This document shows, piece after piece, positions 51,503 to 61,078 of a stretch of 64,000 bases of DNA. The stretch comes from Ornithinibacillus xuwenensis (lineage in GTDB: Bacteria > Bacillota > Bacilli > Bacillales > Amphibacillaceae). The stretch is taken from assembly GCF_039614845.1 (NCBI RefSeq), contig NZ_JBDIML010000003.1:124001-188000 (forward strand). Reading direction: 5' to 3'. Position numbers and translations under genes: made by a program. The notes below the pieces were generated by a model. It worked only from the letters and a program-made list of their open reading frames with translations. It was not told the DNA's origin and did not search any database. Position 1 is the stretch's first letter; every line of letters begins with the position of its first letter.

Positions 51503-53098
51503 CTAGTTTCCTCCTTTATTCACTGTTTCCCCTGGGTTATCCATTTTTTCTGCACTATTCTCTCGAATGACATCTTTAGGTTGTAGCTGACTTGGTCGTT
51601 CCATCAACCATTTTATTGGTGCTCTTAAAAATGAGTCCTTCAGACTAGTGATATTTAACGGTGAGAATGGCGTCATATATGGTACCCCAAATGAACGTAT
51701 CGAAAGCATATGATTCATCACAATTATTAATCCTGCGGCTAACCCTAATAACCCTAATGCTCCCGATAGGATAATTAACGGAAATCGTAATAAACGAAAA
51801 GCGGTTGCTGCATTATAGGATGGCGTTGCAAACGACCCAATTGTTGATAATGCAATAATAACTACTGTAATTGGACTAACAAACCCTGCTAGAACAGCAG
51901 CTTGTCCAATTACTAACACTCCAACAATTGATAACGCACCACCGACCTGCTGTGGCATCCTTACAGTTGCTTCCCGTAAAATCTCCATTGCAAATTCCAT
52001 AATTAATACTTCGATTACTACGGGAAATGGAACTCCCGACCTACCACTTGCAGCAGCGACAACAAATTGTGCTGGAATAAGCTCAGGATGAAACGATAAA
52101 ACAGTCACATAGAATGACGAAAAGGTTAGTGAAAAGATAAGTGCAGCTAATCGAATTAAGCGAATGATAGAGGAGATTAGCCAACGTTCATTATAATCCT
52201 CACTTGTTTGATAAAACTGGTTAAAAACAGCAGGAACAATTAGTGCAAATGGAGAACCGTCGATTAGGATTACTACTCTTCCCTCTACGATATTTCCCAC
52301 TGCTTTATCTGGTCTTTCGGTGTTTTGAACCTGGGGAAATGGAGAACGTGGATTATCTTGAATATATTGCTCGATATATCCTGCATCTAATATTCGATCA
52401 ATATCAATACGTTCAATTCGCTTTCTAACCTCTTCTACTAGTTCTTCATTGGTAATACTATCTATATAACAAATAGCCAATTTTGTTTTGGTTAGCTTTC
52501 CAACTTCCATCTGCTCCACTCGAAATTCTGGGACAGGTAATCGATAACGAAGCAGGGAAGCATTCACACCTATTTGTTCAATGAAACCATCGCGAGAACC
52601 ACGTACCACTCGCTCTGTTTCAGGTTGTGTAATTCCTCGCTTTTCAGGCTTAAATGCATCTAAATGGAATGCTTCCTTTTGTCCATCAATGAGTAATACG
52701 ACTTTTCCTCTCAGAAGTCCCTCCACTAAATCTTTCATATGTATCGTTTTGTTTACGTCTCCGTCATATAGGACATCTTCGTTTATGTAGTTCATCATTG
52801 ATTTCGTTAAATCTTTAGTACGACTGTTTTCTTGTAATGGCTTTATAATATCTCGCTCTAATTTTTCTTTATCCACAATTGAACTAATAAATACGATTGC
52901 TGCTTCTGTCTTTCCAAACACGTGAAATTTACGCACCGAGAAATCAAAGTCTTTTTGAAAAATAGTATCAAATAATATTATCATTTTCTCTAATTCTGGA
53001 ACTACATGTAACTCTTTTATATCCTTACTTATTTTACTTTTTGGAATATTACTTTCTTGGATTTGCTTCTTTTTCTTACGACTATTGAAAAATCGCAA
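51503..53098 (-). CDS. gerA: GerAA-type germinant receptor subunit A
   Basis: 531 residues: large cytoplasmic N-terminal domain, then about five membrane helices (about 295-440) including the conserved PFPVVIEVLIMEFAMEILREA stretch and a Pro-rich C-terminal tail. TTG start after GAAGGAG. First gene of the tricistronic operon and preceded by a sigma-G-like promoter, so expressed in the forespore. Confidence 0.93.
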   Translation of the reverse strand: MRFFNSRKKKKQIQESNIPKSKISKDIKELHVVPELEKMIILFDTIFQKDFDFSVRKFHVFGKTEAAIVFISSIVDKEKLERDIIKPLQENSRTKDLTKSMMNYINEDVLYDGDVNKTIHMKDLVEGLLRGKVVLLIDGQKEAFHLDAFKPEKRGITQPETERVVRGSRDGFIEQIGVNASLLRYRLPVPEFRVEQMEVGKLTKTKLAICYIDSITNEELVEEVRKRIERIDIDRILDAGYIEQYIQDNPRSPFPQVQNTERPDKAVGNIVEGRVVILIDGSPFALIVPAVFNQFYQTSEDYNERWLISSIIRLIRLAALIFSLTFSSFYVTVLSFHPELIPAQFVVAAASGRSGVPFPVVIEVLIMEFAMEILREATVRMPQQVGGALSIVGVLVIGQAAVLAGFVSPITVVIIALSTIGSFATPSYNAATAFRLLRFPLIILSGALGLLGLAAGLIIVMNHMLSIRSFGVPYMTPFSPLNITSLKDSFLRAPIKWLMERPSQLQPKDVIRENSAEKMDNPGETVNKGGN

Positions 53099-53127
53099 CT
53101 ATTTTCACTCCTTCTGCAAGGACTATT

Positions 53128-53157
53128 TAGTATACTTCAAAAAAATACATTCATGCA
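53128..53157 (-). promoter_or_regulatory. sigma-G-like promoter of the ger operon
   Basis: Minus strand TGCATG (53152-53157), 17-bp spacer, TATACTA (53128-53134), compared with sigma-G consensus TGMATA and CATACTA. It lies 30 bases before the gerA start. Confidence 0.6.
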
Positions 53158-53171
53158 TATCTATATTAATC

Positions 53172-53217
53172 GTAAAAAAACTCTCCCTCAGGCAAAATGT
53201 GAGGAAGAGTTTTCGTT
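53172..53217. terminator. rho-independent terminator
   Basis: AAAACTCTTCCTC.../...GAGGGAGAGTTTTTTT on the minus strand, after the DUF378 gene. Confidence 0.85.
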
Positions 53218-53226
53218 ATACGTTCC

Positions 53227-53472
53227 TTAAACTTCAGTACGTGGTCTTGGAGCTCGTTGTCTTGAAAAGGATTCATCGGTTTTGAATAATAACGTAAGTG
53301 CAACTAAACCACTTAATCCAACTAAGGAATAAATGACTCGCGCTAAACCAGCATCTTGTTCGCCACCGCCAAAGATTGTAGCTACTAAATCAAACTCAAA
53401 TAATCCGATTAGTCCCCAATTTATCGCTCCGATTATTACTAAGGCAAGCGCAAAACGTTGTATACCATTCAT
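53227..53472 (-). CDS. DUF378 (YuzA-like) membrane protein
   Basis: 81 residues, two transmembrane helices with the DUF378 core IIGAINWGLIGLFEFDLVATIFGG. ATG at 53472 has AAAGGAGG upstream; the frame runs to 53571 without a second ribosome-binding site. Function unknown. Confidence 0.83.
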   Translation of the reverse strand: MNGIQRFALALVIIGAINWGLIGLFEFDLVATIFGGGEQDAGLARVIYSLVGLSGLVALTLLFKTDESFSRQRAPRPRTEV

Positions 53473-53694
53473 GTTCTTTCCTCCTTTGTGTAAGACTATA
53501 CCTAGTATCTCCAATCCCTCCATGAATATTAAAACTGGGTAGAGGAATAAATTTACATGCATTCCAAACAATAAAGTTAACCTAAGCTGGATGCTATGGT
53601 AATCCGCTCCATTTATGTACTTGATTATCTATGAGGACTTTCTTGTCATTAGAAAATTAAAATCGTTAAATACCGTTGGTTTGGAGAGAGCAGT

Positions 53695-54219
53695 ATGCAC
53701 ATTATTTACAATATACTATTTATACTAGCTGGTTATAAATGGGGTGATTGGCGAGAATGGCGTAAATATTACCCAACTATTTTGTACTTTATTTTATGTG
53801 ATTTATTTGCTAACTTTTTGATTTACCATTATCCATTATGGAGCTATCAAGAAACTATATTCGGAATGGACTTTTTAAGTAATCATACCTCTATATCATT
53901 AATGATTATGTTTATAGCGTATCCAGTAACGATTTTAATATATTTAGGAAAATTTCCGGAAGAAAATTGGAAGAAATTTTTGTGGATGGCTTATTGGGTT
54001 TTTATTTATAGCACAATTGAGTTTATAAATCTGGAATACCTAAATCTGATTACCCATAATAACGGTTGGTCAATGTACTGGTCTATCGCCTTTAACATCG
54101 TTATGTTTACAACTTTAAGAATTCATCATCTTAGACCAACTCTTGCTTGGATCATCTCCCTTGCTTGGGCAATCTTTATTATTATCATGCTTGATGTACC
54201 ATATGAGACAATGAAATAA
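53695..54219 (+). CDS. CBO0543 family membrane protein
   Basis: 174 residues with five hydrophobic helices rich in Trp/Tyr. The pattern YFILCDLFANFLIYHYPLW followed by a long NHT...YP..ILIYL segment fits CBO0543-type proteins, which are multi-copy in spore formers and of unknown function. GGAGAG before the ATG. Confidence 0.75.
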   Translation: MHIIYNILFILAGYKWGDWREWRKYYPTILYFILCDLFANFLIYHYPLWSYQETIFGMDFLSNHTSISLMIMFIAYPVTILIYLGKFPEENWKKFLWMAYWVFIYSTIEFINLEYLNLITHNNGWSMYWSIAFNIVMFTTLRIHHLRPTLAWIISLAWAIFIIIMLDVPYETMK

Positions 54220-54250
54220 CCTACACCATCTATATAGGTGTAGGTCTGCT
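54219..54250. terminator. short terminator hairpin
   Basis: 9-bp stem ACCTACACC/GGTGTAGGT between convergent CBO0543 and OsmC genes; T run is weak. Confidence 0.6.
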
Positions 54251-54254
54251 ACAG

Positions 54255-54680
54255 TTAAATGCTATTTTCTCCTTCTACCCCATTGATGGAATAGCTAACA
54301 CTTATTTCAGCACTTAAAGAATGCGATACCGAACAGTATTTATCCTTGGACAACTCAATTGCACGTACTACCTTGTCTTCTGGAAGCTCTCCCTCAAGAG
54401 CATAATGGATATTTATTTTTGTAAATTTCTTAGGATGGTCATCAGCACGATCACCTGTTACGTTCATTTCAAAAGCTGTTGGACTCAAACGCATCTTTGT
54501 TAAAATTGAAATAATATCAATTCCAGTACAGCCTGCAACTGCACTCATTAATAGCTCTGTCGGTCTTGCTCCGCTATTCTCGCCACCAACTGATTCAGCA
54601 GCATCCATTCTTAATTCATGGCCAGATGGTACAAAGCCAGTAAAAGACATTTTATCATTCCACTTTACTTTCATTTCCAT
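54255..54680 (-). CDS. OsmC family protein
   Basis: 141 residues, OsmC/Ohr fold with the two redox Cys in AGCTGIDI (near residue 51) and DKYCSVSHS (near 115), and the catalytic-region Arg in GARPTELLMSAVAG. More like the YhfA branch than Ohr. Thiol-dependent peroxide reduction is the known activity. Ribosome-binding site AAGGAGG. Confidence 0.87.
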   Translation of the reverse strand: MEMKVKWNDKMSFTGFVPSGHELRMDAAESVGGENSGARPTELLMSAVAGCTGIDIISILTKMRLSPTAFEMNVTGDRADDHPKKFTKINIHYALEGELPEDKVVRAIELSKDKYCSVSHSLSAEISVSYSINGVEGENSI

Positions 54681-54861
54681 GTTTTTTCCTCCTTGTTTAA
54701 CTTTGTTTATGTATAGTGTGCCTACAAAATAATTTTTTTACAACTAATTGAACTTGAATTCCAGATAGGACATCTTCTGTCATCAAAAACTTAATAAAAT
54801 TCGCTATATGTATTATTCTATAGATAGATTCTTATCAAAATAATACGAATGAGGGAAGAAA

Positions 54862-55647
54862 ATGAATGAAAATATCTTGTCTAATTTGATGCAGATTGAA
54901 GAAGATCATAAAATCAAAATCCTATACGCTTGTGAAGCTGGTAGTCGAGCTTGGGGATATTCTTCCATGGAGAGTGATTATGATGTTCGATTCATTTATA
55001 TTCATCCAATTCAATACTACTTAAGTATAGACGCTATTGGTACGGGGAAAAGAGAAGATATTATCGAAAGGCCAATCTTTAACGGACTTGATTTAAGCGG
55101 TTGGGAGCTTACGAAAACATTGCGTCTATTTCGAAAATCCAATCCCTCATTATTAGAATGGCTGCATTCACCGATAGAATATTACCAGGCTTATTCAACA
55201 ATCCAGAAGATGAAAGAGATTCTCCCTAATTTCTTTAGCAATAAGTCCTGCATTCTTCATTATCTCAATACCGCCAAAGCAAATTATGCTAAGTATCAAA
55301 AAGGCATAATGGAATCAAATGTTAAAGCAATCCTAACAATGGTTCGGCCAATTTTAGTGGCAAATTGGATAGAACGATTTAAAGAGTTTCCACCTTTAAG
55401 CTTTCAACATCTTGTGGATACTATTATTTCGAATAATGAATTTAAACATGTGGTCCAGCATTTAATGGAGGCAAAAATTACCGGTACGCCTTTCAAAATT
55501 GACCATGAGGATATTCTTTTAAATTTTGTGTTAAAAGAAATAAATCGAATTAGTACTTTCGCTAAAACAATGGAACAAACTAATCAAAACGAGACGGAAA
55601 TATTAAATAAATTGTTCCGAACAACATTAGAAGAAGTTTGGAGTTGA
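54862..55647 (+). CDS. YcgL/RlaP-type nucleotidyltransferase
   Basis: 261 residues. N-terminal polymerase-beta-like nucleotidyltransferase core with GSRAWGYSSMESDYDVRFIY (GS...DxD metal site), then a helical domain. Matches PF10127, whose founding member is associated with RNA ligases. Function in Bacillus unknown. Six bases ahead of the TIGR02328 gene and co-transcribed. Confidence 0.85.
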   Translation: MNENILSNLMQIEEDHKIKILYACEAGSRAWGYSSMESDYDVRFIYIHPIQYYLSIDAIGTGKREDIIERPIFNGLDLSGWELTKTLRLFRKSNPSLLEWLHSPIEYYQAYSTIQKMKEILPNFFSNKSCILHYLNTAKANYAKYQKGIMESNVKAILTMVRPILVANWIERFKEFPPLSFQHLVDTIISNNEFKHVVQHLMEAKITGTPFKIDHEDILLNFVLKEINRISTFAKTMEQTNQNETEILNKLFRTTLEEVWS

Positions 55648-55653
55648 GAAATA

Positions 55654-56043
55654 TTGCGTTTATGGCATGAACAATTACTATCTTACCTTCCTAGGCAGCA
55701 ATTGCTTGGACAGCACCGAGAGTGCTGTGCATTAAGGGGAAATGGATGGAACAAACCTCATGCAACTGTTAATTACGTGTTTGAATATGCTCCCTATCAG
55801 TTATTTCAATACCATGAGATGGTATTGGAAGAGATGAGCCGTCGGGGCTACAATCATGATAACCTATGGGACGATCCATATTACAGAGGAAAAAACTGTC
55901 CCAAGCACAGTGATGAGAGTCTGTTTCAAGGAAATAATTTTAGTAAAAATTCATCATCTATTTATCAGGAACATGATGAGGCGTATTTACGTATATGTAT
56001 CGAAAACTTAAAGGATAAAGGAATAAATATTGCTCTATCCTAA
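55654..56043 (+). CDS. TIGR02328 / pyrimidine-dimer glycosylase-like protein
   Basis: 129 residues beginning MRLWHEQLLSYLPRQQLLGQHRECCALRGNGW when read from the TTG at 55654 (quoted in parts: MRLWHEQ, PRQQLLGQHREC, HATVNYVF, YHEMVLEEMSRRGY). This matches TIGR02328, related to phage T4 endonuclease V-like proteins. Activity is unproven. GGAGTTGAGAAA precedes the TTG. Confidence 0.8.
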   Translation: MRLWHEQLLSYLPRQQLLGQHRECCALRGNGWNKPHATVNYVFEYAPYQLFQYHEMVLEEMSRRGYNHDNLWDDPYYRGKNCPKHSDESLFQGNNFSKNSSSIYQEHDEAYLRICIENLKDKGINIALS

Positions 56044-56209
56044 AAAGCGTACGTATGAAAGTTTTATAGATTACCTTTCTTTTTATTGTATGAGAGCGCT
56101 ACTTTTTGTTCTCTTCATTGAATAAAATACACATCGTAATATTTTAGGTTTAGCAGAATTGTTCTTCATATCTAATGATGAAAGTACTCTAACTAAGGGA
56201 GAAAATAGC

Positions 56210-56587
56210 ATGTTGAAGCTCGTTTACCATCCTACTTGGGATAAAGCATTATCCAGTAAAGATCGAGAACTAATTGAGCAAGTCCATCAAACAGTATTCA
56301 TTACCGATAAAGCGATTCAGTTTACACCCATCAGGTGGGATCGTAATCACAGAAATGAATTACTACTAATCGTATTGATTCACAACAACTCAGATGAAGC
56401 ATATTCTTTTAAACAAAAAAGATTGTCCTTTTTACAACATAACAACGTGATAGCTAACCATTTATTTGACCTACCATACTTAACAATTCAATCAAAAACA
56501 GCAATGCCTTGGACATTTATATTTCCTGTTAATGCTTATAATCGTGAGAAAACTTTTACAGAGGGTACATTAGTGGTAACAGAATAA
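56210..56587 (+). CDS. SLAP-domain protein
   Basis: 125 residues. Consists of one SLAP domain (KLVYHPTWDKAL, FTPIRWDRNHRNELLLIVLIHN, AMPWTFIFP), a fold found in pairs in S-layer-associated accessory Sec proteins. No signal peptide, so it is cytoplasmic or exported by another route. ATG at 56210 after AAGGGAGAAAA. No secA2 or slaP neighbours in the window. Confidence 0.75.
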   Translation: MLKLVYHPTWDKALSSKDRELIEQVHQTVFITDKAIQFTPIRWDRNHRNELLLIVLIHNNSDEAYSFKQKRLSFLQHNNVIANHLFDLPYLTIQSKTAMPWTFIFPVNAYNREKTFTEGTLVVTE

Positions 56588-56593
56588 GAATTG

Positions 56594-56634
56594 AAAAGGC
56601 ACCGGCCAATCATATTGACCAGTGCCTTATTGTA
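56594..56634 (+). terminator. rho-independent terminator
   Basis: AAGGCACcGGcCAAT/ATTGaCCaGTGCCTT stem followed by ATTGTAAT. Confidence 0.75.
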
Positions 56635-56836
56635 ATTATAGATGGTAATTTCCACCCCAAACAAAAAGAACGCTTATTCACATAAAAAAACGTTGTCACA
56701 GAAAACTACTCATGGTAGAATAAAACAGTGACTGCGTTAAATGTAATATTATAATATTTTTACCCAATTATATTATAACATCACAGGAAGCGTGAGTCAA
56801 TAAAAAAGAAAATATTTATAGAACGGGGTTGATTTA

Positions 56837-59134
56837 ATGGGATATGATACAAGCATTGGTGAGGAGCAAAATCGTGTAGATAAAGTCATCGAAGAAATCA
56901 ACATTAAAGAGGAACAGCTCTATGAAAAAGCTGGTGGACTCAAAGAAAGTATTATCGATCTTCGCAAAAATTTTTGGGAGGATGTTACGGTTAATCTTGA
57001 TGAGCCAGATGATGTTATCGAGACACAGGCTAGTATTAAACAACAAGCTGAATTACTTATGGAACGCGAACGTTTTCATGGGGAAATCGGAAAAGAATTA
57101 AAGACATTAAATCGACTAAAGGACTCACCTTATTTTGGTAGAATTGATTTCACGGAGAAACCTGGACATGAAAATGAGCCAATATATATTGGAATTGCTT
57201 CCTTGATGGATCAAGCAGAAGAGGATTTTCTAATCTATGATTGGCGTGCACCAATATCAAGTCTTTATTATGATTTCCCCCCTGGTGAAGCATATTATCA
57301 TACAATGGACAACACGATATCCGGTGAAATTTCCTTAAAAAGGCAGTTCATTATTAGACAAGGGCAAATAAAAGGCATGTTTGATACTGGAGTAACTATT
57401 GGTGATAAGCTACTTCAAGCTGCTCTAGGTAACAATGCAAGTACAACGATGAAAAGCATTGTCGCTACCATCCAAAAGGAACAAAATAAAATCATCCGTA
57501 ATGAGCACAGTAATTTACTAGTAGTACAGGGTGTTGCAGGAAGTGGTAAAACCTCAGCTGTTCTACAGCGGATCGCATATTTGCTTTATCGTTTTCGAGG
57601 GAGCCTGAATTCAGAGAATTTATTATTATTCTCTCCAAACCCATTGTTTTCAAGCTACATCCAAAATGTCCTTCCAGAGCTCGGAGAAGCAAATATTAGT
57701 CAAACAATATTTTTAGATTTTCTACGTAAAGGTATTGAAAAAGAAATAACGATAGAATCTCCATTCGAACAGATGGAATTCACCTTAACGTGTAAGGATG
57801 CAGCCGAATTAGAAATACGCCGCAATAATATGAAACTAAAATCAAGCCTTAAATATAAGGACATATTAGACGACTATATTTCATCATTGCTTATACAAGG
57901 TCTATGTTTTAGAAATATTACCTTGCATAATCAGGTGCTCATATCAAAAGAAAGCATTTCAGAATACTTTTATTCGCTTGATAACAGTTTTGCAATACCA
58001 AATCGGTTGGAGCTTGTTGCAAAATGGTTACTGAAAGAATTACGCATCCATCAACAAAAGGAGAAGAACAAAGACTGGGTTATGGAAAAGGTGGAGCTTC
58101 TCGAAAAAGAGGATTTTTTACAAGCATACTACCAAAATCAGCAAGTGGATGAGGATGATTTTAGCCTAGAGGAAGATATTCTACGTGCTGAAGTCGTAAA
58201 AAGACAGTTCGCCCCGATACGGAAGCTTGTTCGGAAATTTGCATTTGTGAATACCTTAGCTACCTACCGTCACTTATTTATAAGTTGGAAGCCAAGTCCG
58301 GTGCCTAATCATTGGGAGGTAATAAGCAGATTAACCGTAGAAGCTATCTCAACTAAATATTTATCATGGGAGGATGCTACACCGTATCGGTATTTCCGAG
58401 GCAAGCTACTTGGAGATGTGTCCAATCGAGCGATTCGCCATTTATTTATCGATGAAGCACAAGATTATACCCCTTTTCAATATGCTTATATAAAAGATAG
58501 CTTCCCTTATACGCGTATGACTTTATTAGGGGATATTAATCAGGCAATATACACCTATGCTTCCGACGAAAACCCATTAGCTCCAGATTTGGTAAATGAA
58601 AATCATGAGCGAATAACCTTAACGAAAAGCTACCGTTCAACAAAGGAAATTGTAGAGTTTACAAAGGGATTCGCACCAGATGGAGAGATAATTGAACCCT
58701 TTGAACGAGCAGGAGAACGTCCAAAAGTTATCAAAATCGATAATCATAAGCTGTTACCCAATACTATAACGGAATCCATACAATCCCTTCAAGAAAAGGA
58801 TTTTGAAACAATTGCGATAATCTGTAAAACCACTGAAGAAAGCAAACGACTATATGGTTTACTAAAAGACAATATCCCAATCAAGCAACTACATGAGGAA
58901 ACATATTCTTTTGAAAAAGGGATCTTGATACTACCTGTGTATCTTGCAAAAGGAATTGAATTCGATGCTGTCATTATTCCTGATGCATCAAACAAGCACT
59001 ATAATCAGGAATCTGATCGTACGCTATTTTATACGGCATGCACAAGAGCCATGCACTCTCTAACGATGATTACAGAAAATCATCTATGTAGTTTCATTGA
59101 AGAAGCCTCTACAAAAACTTATGAATTAGAATAG
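56837..59134 (+). CDS. helD: HelD-like RNA polymerase recycling ATPase
   Basis: 765 residues. N-terminal coiled-coil arm (about 1-100) that enters the RNA polymerase secondary channel, then a UvrD/Rep-like superfamily 1 ATPase: Walker A QGVAGSGKTSA (about 231-241), DEAQDYTPFQ, GDINQAIY, KSYRSTKEIVEF and the C-terminal AKGIEFDAVII and FYTACTRAM motifs. HelD frees stalled RNA polymerase from nucleic acid and can confer some rifampicin tolerance. Length matches B. subtilis HelD (774). Monocistronic. Confidence 0.92.
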   Translation: MGYDTSIGEEQNRVDKVIEEINIKEEQLYEKAGGLKESIIDLRKNFWEDVTVNLDEPDDVIETQASIKQQAELLMERERFHGEIGKELKTLNRLKDSPYFGRIDFTEKPGHENEPIYIGIASLMDQAEEDFLIYDWRAPISSLYYDFPPGEAYYHTMDNTISGEISLKRQFIIRQGQIKGMFDTGVTIGDKLLQAALGNNASTTMKSIVATIQKEQNKIIRNEHSNLLVVQGVAGSGKTSAVLQRIAYLLYRFRGSLNSENLLLFSPNPLFSSYIQNVLPELGEANISQTIFLDFLRKGIEKEITIESPFEQMEFTLTCKDAAELEIRRNNMKLKSSLKYKDILDDYISSLLIQGLCFRNITLHNQVLISKESISEYFYSLDNSFAIPNRLELVAKWLLKELRIHQQKEKNKDWVMEKVELLEKEDFLQAYYQNQQVDEDDFSLEEDILRAEVVKRQFAPIRKLVRKFAFVNTLATYRHLFISWKPSPVPNHWEVISRLTVEAISTKYLSWEDATPYRYFRGKLLGDVSNRAIRHLFIDEAQDYTPFQYAYIKDSFPYTRMTLLGDINQAIYTYASDENPLAPDLVNENHERITLTKSYRSTKEIVEFTKGFAPDGEIIEPFERAGERPKVIKIDNHKLLPNTITESIQSLQEKDFETIAIICKTTEESKRLYGLLKDNIPIKQLHEETYSFEKGILILPVYLAKGIEFDAVIIPDASNKHYNQESDRTLFYTACTRAMHSLTMITENHLCSFIEEASTKTYELE

Positions 59135-59201
59135 ACACAGTTATGCTTTTATACACTTTGAATGTGTTGCACAAAAATCTTTATTAATAAATAGAAAACG
59201 A

Positions 59202-59243
59202 AAAAACACATGGACTAACAAATCTTAGTTCATGTGCTTTTTC
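59202..59243. terminator. bidirectional terminator
   Basis: AAAAACACATGGACTAA.../...TTAGTTCATGTGCTTTTT between helD and the AraC gene. Confidence 0.9.
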
Positions 59244-59246
59244 TTG

Positions 59247-60113
59247 TTATTTTTTTATTGGAATCCAAATCTCACTATAGTAATCCACTGACGAGGGATC
59301 CTCATCGCTTACATAAACCTCCATCTCTGGCCCACCAGCATGCTCGTATCCTGTTGCTGGAAACCATTCAGAGAAAATCCGATTCCATACATACGGAATT
59401 GCATCAGGCATTGCTCCGCGAACTGGAAATACTGCCCAAGTAGCCGCAGGAATCTCTCTTTCCTCCCAGTCAGTTGGAAGTGACTCCATATTCTTTTCAG
59501 CACCTATCATATAAGTTATGTTTTCTTGTTGCTTATCAAATTCCATACAAATCCCAAGCAACCCGAGTGGGCCGCAATTATTAGCTAGTTCCTTCGAAAG
59601 TCCATTCGAATTGGACTCGTTCCAATAAGCAGCGATTTTACGATTATTCTCTCCGCCAATTGTTGATGTGCGGATACTTTTCCCCACTACAGTAAATGCT
59701 TCCTTTTTCACTAGCTTGTAATCCATTTCAACATCTCCCTTTAACTGAATTTGAAAAGAGAGCTTCGGGTAAGCCTTCAATGCTTGACTATTTTTCTTAG
59801 CAGCCGTTGGGCTAATACCATGTATTCTTCTGAATGCCTTTGTAAATGCTTCTGGGCTTTCATATCCATATTTCATTGCAATATCAATTACCTTGTAATC
59901 TGTATTCACTAGCTCCTGAGCAGCCTTTGTAATACGACGATTACGGATATACTCACTTACGGTAAACCCAGTTAACATACTAAACATGCGTTGGAAATGA
60001 AATTTTGACATGCAGGCAATAGCAGCAATATCATCGATAGTTAGCATTCCTTCTAAATTCTCTTCTATATAGTTAATGCTAGCAAGCATTCGTTGAAGTC
60101 CTTCCAACCTCAC
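59247..60113 (-). CDS. AraC-family regulator with GyrI-like effector domain
   Basis: 288 residues: two helix-turn-helix units (about 10-108: MLTIDDIAAIACMSKFHFQRMFSMLTG, KVIDIAMKYGYESPEAFTKAFRRIHG), then a GyrI-like small-molecule-binding domain (about 125-288). Rob/SoxS-like organisation, usually controlling drug efflux. Start is GTG 60113 or TTG 60107. Confidence 0.87.
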   Translation of the reverse strand: MRLEGLQRMLASINYIEENLEGMLTIDDIAAIACMSKFHFQRMFSMLTGFTVSEYIRNRRITKAAQELVNTDYKVIDIAMKYGYESPEAFTKAFRRIHGISPTAAKKNSQALKAYPKLSFQIQLKGDVEMDYKLVKKEAFTVVGKSIRTSTIGGENNRKIAAYWNESNSNGLSKELANNCGPLGLLGICMEFDKQQENITYMIGAEKNMESLPTDWEEREIPAATWAVFPVRGAMPDAIPYVWNRIFSEWFPATGYEHAGGPEMEVYVSDEDPSSVDYYSEIWIPIKK

Positions 60114-60273
60114 CTCTCCCCTCTATAGACAGTTTAGCAAGCATATCAATTGTATTCCTGTTCATCTGTGCTCACTTTTGACAGAGAGCTGCTCAATTGG
60201 TAAATGATAAAATTTGGTATAAAAGGCAAAAGTTGGCTCATTATACCGTGAAATCTCCCCAGAACTAAAACCC

Positions 60274-60999
60274 TTATCGAAGCCAGTTAGCCAAATAGTC
60301 ATGCTTATAGAGATTGTCTGGATAGCTAATAAATCCTGTATCCCCTTCTTCTTCATAGAGGAATTGCAGAAATTCATTTAATGCGCCCATGTATTCGCTA
60401 TATAAAAATTCAAAGCTAATTGTTTCTTTTGGCATTAGATTATCTGAACACACTTTTGGGTCAGTATAGTTTACATAGGTACGACAAGGAATTGGACGAA
60501 CTTCATACGCCATGCATTGATTCGTATCTGTATTGAGCAACGGGCATGGAATTAAGCTTTTTCGGTACTTTAGCTTGAAGTTCTTATCCTCCTCAAAGTC
60601 CAACTCCATCATAGGCTGTAACTGCTCTCCATGTTTTTCATAATATTTAACAAGATGCACTTCTAGCTTTTTTCGTCTATCTTCAGGAAAGTTCTCAATT
60701 GACTTTACCATTAGCTTTGCTTCCATTTCATTAATAATGATCGGAAAGTAACAGCAAAACGCACAGCCTAACCGACAAGTTGACTCTAGTTGGACATGCT
60801 CCTCCATACAAGTAATCTCAGTACTAACCACTTGCAATAATTCTGAAAAACTAGCAAGTAATTTTGTATCGGTAGAGACTTCCTCATCTGCCCATTTTTC
60901 AACAATTCGATAAAATTTTTCTTCATCTATAGTATATTCATCTGATAATTGTTCACATTTTAATTGAATATCCTCAAAGGATAGATAGTGTTCTCCCAT
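60274..60999 (-). CDS. YkgJ family cysteine cluster protein
   Basis: 241 residues. Central cluster CRLGCAFCC plus PCPLL, CMAYEVRPIPCR and VCSDN are the conserved Cys of the YkgJ family, probably ligands of zinc or an Fe-S cluster. ATG at 60999 after AAGGGAG rather than 61029. Function unknown. Confidence 0.83.
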   Translation of the reverse strand: MGEHYLSFEDIQLKCEQLSDEYTIDEEKFYRIVEKWADEEVSTDTKLLASFSELLQVVSTEITCMEEHVQLESTCRLGCAFCCYFPIIINEMEAKLMVKSIENFPEDRRKKLEVHLVKYYEKHGEQLQPMMELDFEEDKNFKLKYRKSLIPCPLLNTDTNQCMAYEVRPIPCRTYVNYTDPKVCSDNLMPKETISFEFLYSEYMGALNEFLQFLYEEEGDTGFISYPDNLYKHDYLANWLR

Positions 61000-61078
61000 T
61001 ATAAAACTCCCTTTTAACTTCAAGTTCACTTACCTATTGTTATCGATATTCAATTATTTGTAAACTGCTAATTAGTTG

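Noticed and set aside
60162..60377. 71-codon ORF overlapping the end of the YkgJ gene
   Set aside because: It overlaps about 100 bases of a well-supported gene in another frame and has no ribosome-binding site; its tail is the untranslated region after YkgJ.
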